Positions 22,101 to 30,680 of a stretch of 64,000 nt of DNA are shown here, in pieces. The first letter of the stretch is position 1. Each line of letters opens with the position of its first letter. Source of the stretch: Lonicera japonica (lineage: Eukaryota; Streptophyta; Magnoliopsida; Dipsacales; Caprifoliaceae); assembly GCA_021464415.1 (NCBI GenBank), contig CM038467.1, positions 35,867,226 through 35,931,225 of the forward strand. Direction: 5' to 3'. A program made the translations under genes and the position numbers. The notes below the pieces were generated by a model, which saw nothing but the letters and a program-made list of their open reading frames with translations, was not told the origin of the DNA and made no database searches.

Positions 22101-23891
22101 GGTTTTGTAGATGTAGTGAGAGATCAAGAGTCGTGGAGGAAGTGGTGCATAGAGCGAGGGATGCCAGAGAGGGGCTGACAGGGAGTTAGAGGAGGAGGTT
22201 TATGGATAAAGAAGAAAACCAATTCCACATATTTAATGGGTATAAATATATTTTAGAAAAAGAAAAATGCTTTTTTGTTACGAGAAAAGAAAATTTCAGA
22301 AAATGAGTTTAGATTTGATTCACCACGTTGATCATCACTAATGGATGAGAGAGTTGTCGGTGACAAAGTCGCCGATAAGATTGGTGGAGACGGTGATTCA
22401 TAGGGATGTAGTCATGGAGGATGTGGCGCATAAAGTGAAAGAGTCACCATTGGAGAGAGCGGTCCTCAAAAAGGGGTCGCGGAGAGACGAGGAGGTTTAT
22501 TAAATTGAAATTTCCATATTTGCCCTCAATTTCGTCTGTTTTCTTAACCTTGCCGGTAGTTTGGGATAAACTGCAAAAAATCAATAGTTTGTAGTTTGGT
22601 GGACAAAGCTACAAGGGTAATAGTTCATGAGCGTAAAGTGGAATTTACCCTTTTTCTAAAAGCTAAAACTATTTATTTTGAATTTACAATGGTTGTGGTT
22701 AATTTGTGTATATTTACTACTCCCTCCGTCCCAAATTACTGGTCCCTCTTTCCATTTTTAGATATCCCAAAATAAATGTCCACTTTCCATAAAAAATAAA
22801 TACATACCTATTTTTCCCTTTTATACTTTCACTTTCAAGAAAAAGTTCTAAATAAAGAAAATGGTAAAAAGGGAAAGTAAATGTAAATTGAGCAAAAAGT
22901 ATAATAATGATGTTAGGTCCTTAATAAGTTAGATTTCCCAAAAGGGACCAGCAATTTGGGATGGCGAGAGTATGATGTTTGTATGTGTACCATAATAAGT
23001 TAAACCACATTACTATTTATCATAAATTAGCAGTATCATGCAAATATCACATTCAATATCATTGATATAGTCAGTAGAACAATATTTCAAAGATTATCGA
23101 TCTTAAATATAACAAAAATGCATTAAAATAAAAACGTATTCACCAATTGATGGGTGTAAAACTTCTGAATGTTATACCGCTATGACTTGAACCGTATATG
23201 AATACACAAGCATTTATAATTAAAGGGTCACGTTAACGTGTGCTCTAAAGGTACAAGTTAACAACTCATTGATAGAAAGAAAAAATATTAAATACATATT
23301 TAATAGGACAAAGATTCTCTTAAATGGAATTATTTTTCTGTTTATAGTATATGCTATAATGTGTCCTGGACTTAACATTTTCCATAATTAAATTGGCAAA
23401 AGAAGGAAAAAAAAAAAAATTAAGTTTGAAACAACTTACCAGTCGGCTTGATTTAGCAGATGCCATTCCTCTGCAAATTGTTCAGCTTGTGTAAATGCTT
23501 CCCACCACTCTTTTATCTTGTTTTGCACCTCCTTATCCTTCCCAAAGCTAGAAGATGGCTCTGAAAAGCTTTCCATTTGCTCTTCTAGTTCGAATGGATA
23601 CACATCACAGAATATAGCCAAAAGTAAGTTCCCAAAAATCATCTTGGATTTGAGGATCATCACGAGATTGTCAAGACACGATTTAGAAGACACGTAATTC
23701 TTGGACAAGAAAATAATTGCCATCCTTGATGTTTCAGCTGGTGCTACCTCGCTCTCGTCTTTATTTCCAAATACCCGAAATCCGTCTTCATCTAAAGCTT
23801 CATAGATGCTATTGGTAAAATCTTTATCATCATCGTGATCGCTGGAACTAAAGAAGACATCATACTTGTATCTTTGGGAACCAGCAGCCAT
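13102..23891 (-). CDS. Seven-exon TIR-LRR-NB-ARC-LRR resistance-type gene
   Basis: Exons on the minus strand: 23891-23440, 20297-18722, 18386-18332, 16168-15171, 15081-14803, 14426-14091, 13155-13102, together 3750 nt, or 1249 residues plus stop. Every junction has AG acceptor and GT donor dinucleotides except a GC donor at 14802, and all phases agree with no internal stop. Domains: TIR (about 8-170), CNL-type LRR (about 195-650), linker (677-695), TNL-type NB-ARC (about 696-1027), TNL-type LRR (1028-1230), acidic tail. TNL proteins normally have TIR-NB-ARC-LRR, so the LRR block between TIR and NB-ARC is unusual. Such proteins are cytoplasmic or nuclear immune receptors. Residues normally needed for TIR catalysis and NB-ARC control are altered. 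Introns are 89 to 3142 bp. An alternative is two or three overlapping gene remnants; the continuous frame argues against it. Confidence 0.7.
14091..14426 (-). CDS. Exon 6: TNL-type LRR
   Basis: It begins FLSSLKILNLSHS after the acceptor TAACAG. Repeats include LPKLESLILKDCVNL, LERLCLLNLKGCISL and LRSLNTLVLSGCSELL. A strong donor, GTAAGT, follows at 14090. Without splicing there, the frame stops at 14082. Only about four to five repeats are present after NB-ARC, far fewer than in most TNLs. Confidence 0.85.
14803..15081 (-). CDS. Exon 5: start of the TNL-type LRR region
   Basis: It begins GGDEIEGLVL, the usual start of the exon after NB-ARC in TNL genes, and contains AFSRMEKLRLLQLNNVQL and LVWLCWRAFPLSSLPTDF, typical of the family. 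It ends VWEKTK at 14803. The next bases are GC rather than GT (AAG/GCATAG), so it needs a GC-AG intron to join exon 6; otherwise a stop follows. Confidence 0.85.
15171..16168 (-). CDS. Exon 4: TNL-type NB-ARC domain
   Basis: Motifs in order: P-loop GVAGIGKT (717-724), RNBS-A FLSNIR, kinase 2 VLIVLDDVDD with Asp instead of Trp at the end as in TNLs, RNBS-B IIITTENRWLL (usually TTRD, so the sensor Arg is Glu at 829), GLPL as GIPLAL, RNBS-D FLHIACFF, and MHQ at 989-991 in place of MHD. It binds and exchanges ADP/ATP in active family members. The donor is GAGCT/GTAAGG, phase 0. Confidence 0.92.
16748..17390. repeat. Two diverged AT-rich direct repeats in intron 3
   Basis: A module of about 250 bp (CCATATATTTTTATATTAGT to AATTTGTGTTAAATTATATA) occurs at about 16750-16985 and again at about 17130-17385, with scattered differences. 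Similar AT-rich phrases occur in segment C at 28.3-28.7 kb. No coding potential. Confidence 0.7.
18332..18386 (-). CDS. Exon 3: short linker
   Basis: 55 nt between TTTTTAG and GTAATT, read as AARTEGNVHVPNEDKIEQ plus one base. It is needed to bring the LRR exon and the NB-ARC exon into one frame, and both phases fit (0 in, 1 out). It resembles no domain. It is the least certain exon because of its size. Confidence 0.55.
18722..20297 (-). CDS. Exon 2: end of TIR plus CNL-type LRR block
   Basis: The acceptor is TTCTCAG/TTTTGACC. The first residues (FDLRHNAIIEEI) fit the segment that normally follows a TIR domain, which supports joining to exon 1. After about 40 residues come leucine-rich repeats such as LPETIANLVELRKLLLRG and LPEEIGELRQLECLKVSL, then repeats with LCPELINIF and NCPKIESL, as in RPS2- or At4g27190-like CNL proteins. 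There is no NB-ARC in this exon. It ends phase 0 at CCTCAG/GTAATT. Length is 525 codons plus one base. Confidence 0.75.
21251..21395. mobile_element. Small MITE-like inverted repeat in intron 1
   Basis: The ends TAACATGTGCCGTAAGGGTA (left) and TAACATGTACCCTTGGCACA (right) are inverted copies with few mismatches. The element is about 145 bp. I saw no clear target duplication, so the family is not assigned. Confidence 0.5.
21546..21963. mobile_element. Degenerate hAT-type MITE in intron 1
   Basis: It begins TAGGTGTTTTATGGTCCAG and ends in the complement of TAGGGGTGTGAAAAAACTGG. The interior is rich in ACCGG and GGTCCGG motifs. The flanks GGTGCAAG (21538-21545) and GGTGTGAG (21964-21971) match at six of eight positions, consistent with an aged 8-bp hAT duplication. 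Confidence 0.65.
22720..22970. mobile_element. Stowaway-type MITE in intron 1
   Basis: A 251-bp element with terminal inverted repeats: CTCCCTCCGTCCCAAATTAC on the left, and the complement of CTCTCGCCATCCCAAATTGC on the right. TA dinucleotides flank it at 22718-22719 and 22971-22972, the Stowaway (Tc1/mariner) target. Confidence 0.9.
23440..23891 (-). CDS. Exon 1: divergent TIR domain
   Basis: The start chosen is MAAGSQRYKYDVFF at 23891; an in-frame ATG at 23948 adds 19 residues that do not look like TIR. The fold is recognisable from YDVFFSSS, AIIFLSKNY, CLDNLVMIL and FCDVYPFEL. The usual catalytic Glu in the CLxEL motif is Asn (residue 75). The stretch between the second beta strand and SR is shorter than usual, lacking the LxRGxxI element. 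The exon ends phase 2 (GACTG/GTAAGT), where TIR exons of plant TNL genes commonly end. Confidence 0.8.
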
Positions 23892-25140
23892 TGAACGTAA
23901 CGTCGCTTGATACAAGGGATGAATTATTGTTGTAACTAACGTACACAACCAGGGAGTCTCGTGGAACTGTTTCGTTGAAGTTTTTGATGGTCTGGACTGG
24001 TTTGGATGAGCTATTGACTATATTGGCACTTCTAAATAATAATACAAAGGATCAATTAGAGTACGTTCCTTGAACTACGGACTATTGACATTTTACTCCC
24101 TGAATTATAAAACCAAACATTAGACATCCTCAAACTATTTAAGTCTTCAAAAATTTTAACTCTGTTGACATTTTGTGGATAAATTTATTTTTGAACTTTT
24201 CACATAAATTAATTCTTACTTTTTATTTTTTTTATTTTTACCATTTTTCATGTTGCTATTAAAGTGAGTGAAAGTATCATCTCTCACATCCTGTCAAACA
24301 ATGTCACCACCTGACCAAAACAAGACCATTCACCATTATCATCAGTGGGTTACCAGTTCCACTTTTAAAACCGAAATAGAAATTATAGTTGGCATGTAAG
24401 TATTAAAAGAATATAAGAATACAAATTTCAAATCCCCAAAGAGATGCTTTTGTGTTCATCAAACCCAACGGTAAAATAATGTAAGGAGAGAAGATATTAA
24501 ATTGGTGCCGCAGGGTAGGTGTCGGCATCGATTAATAGTGGGGATAAACAACGGGGTTATAGAGAGAATTAATTATTGGATACAATGTTTGGTTGTGAGC
24601 TCAAGTAATTAACCCAAGATGTGAATGGAGACATTTAAAATTGAGCTTAATTAATACCCACTAGTCCCATAGTGCCCACGTCCATGCAACTAAGTGACTC
24701 AATAGTGCTAAATTTTAAGGAAGTCAACTTTTTTTCCCTCAATTTATTGGACTATTTTTTTCATTTTTTTGATTCATGAAACATTATTACAATTGCTTGT
24801 TGAAAACTTGAGCACATATAACAAGCTACTCATTTAAGTTATAAGTTAAGTTAATTCTTAACAGATTTGTTTGGTATCGCTTTTACAAAAGTTGGACAGA
24901 TTTGTAATGGATTGGTGAAAAGTGTCAAACCTTAATTGCCTGAGGGAGCTTTTGTCGATTTCTAAAATTCAGGGGGTAAAGTGACAATGGACAATAGTTT
25001 AAGGGGGTTATTGTCCTAATAGAAAACGTGAAGGGAGAAAAGTGTAAAGGGAAGTACGGTAAACCACCTTACGGTTCTTTGGATTTACAGGATTGCCCCC
25101 TTTAGAACTCAACCCAACACTTTACCCCATTTATATATTA
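23892..25140. other. Upstream region of the resistance gene
   Basis: No supported gene. The first 150 bp upstream of the start should hold the 5' untranslated region and promoter of the minus-strand gene. I see no convincing TATA box at a fixed distance. Confidence 0.4.
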
Positions 25141-25451
25141 AGACTTCGTTTGATAGCAACATGAAAAATAAAAATAAAAACAACTAAATTGGGTGGGAAG
25201 ATGAAAAATAAGTTGAGACATATGGTGAGATTCTCTCCATCTCATACTCATTTTTGTGAGTATATGTCCTCTATCATCCTTTAACATTTTGTGAAAAAAT
25301 ATTCTCCACCATCACCGAAAGAAAATTTTGTTATGGAAAAAAGCAAAAAGCAAGAATTAATCTCATCACATCCCTCAACTAATTTTCTATCTTCTCAATT
25401 AAATTAGTTACTTTTTATTTTCATTTTTCATATTTCTATTAAACGAAGACT
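25141..25451. mobile_element. MITE with about 40-bp terminal inverted repeats
   Basis: The left end AGACTTCGTTTGATAGCAAC and the complement of the right end, AGTCTTCGTTTAATAGAAAT, continue as matching inverted repeats for about 40 bp. Total 311 bp. The target duplication is unclear. A partial relative lies in intron 5 near 14525-14600. Confidence 0.75.
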
Positions 25452-25566
25452 AAATGTTCCCACTCAGCCCATTTCTGTTATCACGCCGTTCAAAATGTAA
25501 CAGATGGTGAGTATGTGACTTGCATGTTGGAAATTTTAATCAACTTGACAATATTACCCTTAATAT

Positions 25567-26098
25567 TAGGGCTGGGATTTTAGAACCGGTCCGGACCGAA
25601 CCGATAAAACCCGGTTCGGTTCGGTTCTTGAAAAATAGGAAACTTTTGTTAACGGTTCGGTTCTTGGAGGTTGTTAACGGTTCGGTTAACGGTTCTTGAT
25701 ATAATTTTTTTCTAATAACCGTTAAGGAACCGTTATTAGATTTTCCTTCTAAATTGCTTAGGAACCGAACCGTTAGAACCGTTAAGGAACCGTTAGAACC
25801 ATTAAGGAACCCTTAGAACCGTTATTTCTTTCCAATAACTATTAATATTTCAATTTTTCCGGTTTTTTTCTTGTTAACGGTTAACCAATAAACCGGTTCT
25901 TTCCAATAACCGTTAAGGAACCGGTTTTTATCTTGTTAACGGTTAACCGATAAAGCGGGAGAACCGAACCGTTAGAACCGGTTCGGTTCTTAAACCGGTT
26001 CTTCACTTTTTATAGGTAGAACCGAACCGTTAACATAGAACCGGTTCGGTTAATGGTTCCTCAAAATTTTTTAAAGAACCGAACCGGTCCCAGGCCTA
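25567..26098. mobile_element. hAT-type MITE with 8-bp target duplication
   Basis: The 532-bp element starts TAGGGCTGGGA and ends TCCCAGGCCTA. Perfect 8-bp duplications CTTAATAT flank it at 25559-25566 and 26099-26106. The interior is a dense array of GGTTCGGTT and AACCGTTAAGGAACC motifs that can pair with each other. Confidence 0.92.
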
Positions 26099-26106
26099 CT
26101 TAATAT

Positions 26107-26791
26107 ATTAGTGTAGGACAAGTAATATTTAGAACTTATTTTAATCCCAAATTGATCTCTTTCCAAGGTTCTTTTCTTTCTTTCATTCTCCACTAACCCC
26201 ACAAAATACTACATGAACAATACCCCCTCTCTCTCTAGAAGTCCGACCAACACGTACACCATCGATTTTTAGGAAGAGAAATTACGGGAAAAGATAGATG
26301 AAGCTACAGAAACCCCCATTTTGTAAGGAGGAATGAAGTAGATCAAAAACACAGACACAGAGATACAAAGCTGTAGATGCACATAGCTATGGTTGATTGG
26401 ATTGCAGAAATTAAATGTTTGAAATAAGCAAAATGAAGCTAGTTGTTTTAGGAGTGATAATTTTAGAAACCACATGAAAATACGTCACGTTACGAAACGA
26501 AATGGACATGATATTAATACCAGAATTTGTTTGTATCTAAATTTGGAATGAAATTAACAAGAAATTAGAATTATGTCGTGTTAATTGTGTCTAAATGAGA
26601 GAAAAAATTTATTTCTATTTGTGTTGAGACGTGTTTATTAGAATGAAAAAAATTGTAATCGTCAATGTCTGGTCGTGTTGTGTTTAATCGTGTTGTGCTC
26701 GTGTAGCTAAAAAAATTACGAACTCGCGTCTTGTCTTGTTTGTGTTCGATTGTGTCAAGGAAAAACATAATCCAAAAATACAAATTGCCAC
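26107..26791. other. Intergenic stretch, nothing recognised
   Basis: AT-rich with no frame resembling a protein and no repeat partner that I could find in the window. Confidence 0.4.
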
Positions 26792-27836
26792 TGTAAGACC
26801 CCGTATTTTAAAGAAAATTGATTTATTTATAAGTAGATCCTAATTAAGACAGTTTGAATTAGTTTCTATTTTAGATTGGTTTACCATTTATGCTTGATAA
26901 TATCTTGTTTCCATTTTAATTGGTTATCTTTTTTGATATACAATGGTAATATATATGTATGCCTGTATAAGAGTAACCTAATCTAGAAAGTTCCATTATT
27001 GCTATATATATATATATATATTTAAGTTAAGGAAATTGAATTTGAATTGCATTAACATTAATTAGTGATCGACACGTGGAATTGGGCTGGGTTCTTTTTA
27101 AAAGTTCCCTGACGAAGGTTTGTTGAAACCACATGCTTGAGAGGCAATTGAGCGAGCATAAAATTTTGTTAAGACAAATTGGGTCGGCCTAATATGATTG
27201 GAAGCCCATGTGGTGGACAAGGCCCACAAGTCCGATGGAACCAAGGGAAACAAGTAAGGATGCACCAAATTGCTGACATTAGCTTGTGTCGAGATCATCA
27301 GACCTCGACCGACTTCAGCATAAAGTGGCACACGTGACCAACGTGTGAAAAGAGCACAAGGAGCACATTAAGAGAATGATACTGAATTATACGGACTTGT
27401 ACAGAATCGTACCGGTCCCCACTACACCATTGCAGTCGTACTATTTCAGAATTCGTTAGTTATGGATAAGGGAATAAATGTTGGAGTGTTATCCAAGTTT
27501 TACCCTCTTTAGTCATTTTACTATTAAACCTAATGAGCAATTGTAACCCTAATTTTGTTCGTATAAATAGTAGAGGTGTAGCTCGAGATAAAAGATTGGC
27601 ATATATTTCTGTGTCGAGAGAGATAGCTGGTAGCTTGTCTTCCTCATTGTTAACAGCCATAGACGTAAATGCAAAACACACACACTAACGGTAGAAGTAT
27701 TCTAAACCTACTATTCATTAGTTAGGAGAATCATCTTATAAACAAAAATTATTTGTCCATTCGCACACTTATTCTATTAATTACTGAACTTTTCACCATT
27801 AAACTTCACTGTGGGTTGGACCTAAATTTTTTGCCA
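26792..27836 (+). mobile_element. Possible solo LTR (Ty3-like start)
   Basis: The start TGTAAGACCCCGTATTTTA resembles the beginning of many plant Ty3-type LTRs. A plausible core promoter, AACCCTAATTTTGTTCGTAT followed by AAATAG, lies near 27545-27570. GCCAC precedes the start and occurs again at about 27832, but no CA end is visible, so the right border is uncertain. Confidence 0.3.
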
Positions 27837-27840
27837 CCTA

Positions 27841-27845
27841 TAATG

Positions 27846-27887
<42 letters not shown>

Positions 27888-27888
27888 T
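27841..27888. repeat. (AAT)n microsatellite
   Basis: About 15 AAT units immediately before segment C copy 1. Confidence 0.9.
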
Positions 27889-29706
27889 ATACAAATTACA
27901 TACGTAATAGGTGTGCAAAATATATAACTAGGTATTATTACAGATCCTTCTATTTTCAATAAACTCATCACACCAGTAGAGTGAATTGCAATCTATTATT
28001 ATTATTATTTAAGAATTAGTGGGCGAGAATAAAATTATTTTAAATAATATAACACTCATATAAATAATAGATTATATACCCAATGATGTATAACATGAAT
28101 TTTTTATCACAGTACCAAAAAATAACATACATACATATAAATAATATATTATATAACAACGAAAATATTAAAATGGTAAAATAAATAAATTTAACATTAA
28201 TGTCTTACTAAGCCACACTTACAATATATTCATTTTTTTTTTGTTTCAGACATTAAATATAATTATAAATAAATAAATTAGTTTTAGAATATATAAATTT
28301 ATATAAATTTAATTTATAATGTAGAAGCAATCAAGTAAAGTAGAGTTTAACATATATAGCTTTGTGCTGATATTCGGAATGAAATTCTAATTCATACGAT
28401 CTATTAAATAGATTTCTTGGAAAGTTTGATGTATAGAAGTTTTATATAAAACACCTAATTCAATACAAACTCTAACTTGTTTAATTATTTTAGTCAAATA
28501 AATTAATAGATGTAAATCTAAAAATCTTTGTTTAATTATATTAGCCAAGTAAAGTAGAGTTTGAATTTATTTAAAATGCTAATATAAAAATATATGGAGT
28601 TATATTATTTTAATGTAAATATTAAAATATTTTCTTTAAAATCAAGAAGTATATTTGTCTTTAAAAAAAGCGAAAACAAAATCTTAAATTATTCATACTT
28701 TTATATACAAGTATAGATATAGATATAGATAAAATTAGGGGTGTTTTCAGTTTCGGTCGGGATAGAAATTACAGTACCCCAAACTTCATAGTTCGGTTTT
28801 GGTTTACATACCTATGGAACCCAAACCATCCCCAAAGTATTCGGTTTCGTTTCGGTTCGTTCTCATTCAGTTTTTTATAGATTGCTAAAACTTTAATTAA
28901 AAAAATACATTTTAAAAAAAAAAAAACAGCACTAAAATCCAATACAAAACTTGTGTTCCCCACTGTATACTGATCCTCCTAATTTAGAAGCTAATTAAAT
29001 TGATTTTCATTTTGGTGAAACTTCTATGGTAACAATATAGATTCACTCAAAAGGCACTACAAATGGAATATATAATGTTACATATATTTATTTTAATAAT
29101 TACCTTAACTAATTATTTGTAAATGTAAATAGTTCATAGGCATCGGTCATTTATAACATAAATGTTGTAAGAAAGTTTCTTCTTTTTTTCAACGTATTTT
29201 AAGGCAACTTAAGTAATTACCTTAAGATAGAAAAAAATTGGTTTTTTTGGGTCCAATATATTCAGGTACCCCGAACCCTGAACCCAAACTTACTTGAATC
29301 AATCGGTTTCAATTTCGGTTCTTTTTTTCGGTTCAAAAAATTTTGGATCGCAACAGATCAGTTCGGTTAGTTCTTTTGGTTTTCGGATTCCTAACAAAAC
29401 CCCTAGATGAAATAATTAATGAACTCTTGCCACAATCATAAATCCACCGTTGGTCACATAATTTCCCTTCCACTCTTATTTTGCTGTCGCTTTAAAACCC
29501 TCCTGCATAACAAGAAACACTCCTTCAAGCCGATTTGTTGTAAATTACAAAACCTTCGTGAATTGTAGTAGTTCACTCTTCATCTCCAACAAACAAGATT
29601 AATTCAACTTTGAGAATCTAATCAAATGTTTAATGTAGAAGGTATTCACTGGATTAAAACCCTAGGTTTCCACCAAGGCGGATTTCCGCTAGGGGTGAAT
29701 TGTGTA
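27886..29706. repeat. Segment C, copy 1 of the 3.2-kb repeated unit
   Basis: Closely matches 41613-43557 throughout, including the nested MITE. The first 200 bp also match 52789-53000. It begins near ACAAATTACATACGTAATAG and ends at TAGGGGTGAATTGTGTAATA. No coding potential. The repeated unit as a whole is of unknown nature. Confidence 0.85.
28736..29405. mobile_element. hAT-type MITE nested in segment C copy 1
   Basis: It starts TAGGGGTGTTTTCAGTTTCGG and ends CCTAACAAAACCCCTA; the interior is rich in TTCGGTT motifs. The flanks are GATAAAAT (28728-28735) and GATGAAAT (29406-29413). The other C copy has GATGAAAT on the left, so the original 8-bp duplication was GATGAAAT. Confidence 0.88.
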
Positions 29707-29726
29707 ATATATATATATATATATAT

Positions 29727-30680
29727 TAATAAATAACAAATCAAATTTTATGATAATATATATAATTTTAACATTAATAGCATTGAACATTTAAAAGTTA
29801 ACAATATTATAATCATAATTAATATTTAAAGTTAGCTTTTCCATCTCAATATTACCTGCCCCGTTAAGGTTATATTCTAAATACGTCATTAGTTTTTAAA
29901 AGAACGTAAATTTATGTTAGTTGGGGGATAACGTCTCAACCTACCCCATTGAGGTCATATTTAAAGTTAATGCACGATTGCTCGGAACATGCTCCAACAA
30001 GATTTAATATATTTACATATACAAACAAGTTGACTTTATTTTTCTATAAATATAAGCTTTATCCATTTATTTATTTTTTAAATCATTGTTCAATTTCGCA
30101 ATTACTATTACTGTGGGAATTGACCCACCCTTCTCTATAATTTTTTAGTTCAATTTCGTCCTATAAGATCTAATTCGATAGTTAAACGGATAATTTTTTT
30201 TATAAAATTTTATGAAGATGAACACAATGATCATCAAGATTTTCACTGGTTAAAAACAAACATATATATCAAATTTGTGGTCCCTAGCTTGTCTGGTTCT
30301 TATGCCTAGTTTGCTTTTTTCATCTGTATTTTCCATTTAAGTTACATTACTTATCAAAATATCTAGAACATATATATGTCACATTATTTATAAAAATAAT
30401 ATTAAATTGATGCATTGAGCTTTTTAATTTTGTTTACAGTTGACAGGGTGACAGTGCCATTATTCAATTTTCTGTTGGTTATATTTGTTCTAATTGGGAA
30501 GATAATGTATGGCAAAAAAAAAAAAAAAAGATTAATTCTGTAGATAAGTAGTTTAGTTTCCACAGTGGTATACTAACTATAAACAAAGATGAAAAACTCC
30601 CTAATCTCCTGTACTCAGAGAGAATAAGAGAAAGCTAAGGGCTATTTCTATATCAGTATTCAAATTAATATTGAAAAAAA
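29727..30680. repeat. Segment A, copy 1 of the repeated unit
   Basis: Matches 33507-34520 and, with an insertion, 50425-52510. It follows segment C through an (AT)n tract at 29707-29726. Short open frames are shared between the copies (for example near 29949 and 51784) but do not look like protein. Confidence 0.85.

Noticed and set aside
27098..27681. Two minus-strand frames of 73-77 codons
   Set aside because: They lie in a possible LTR and resemble no protein.
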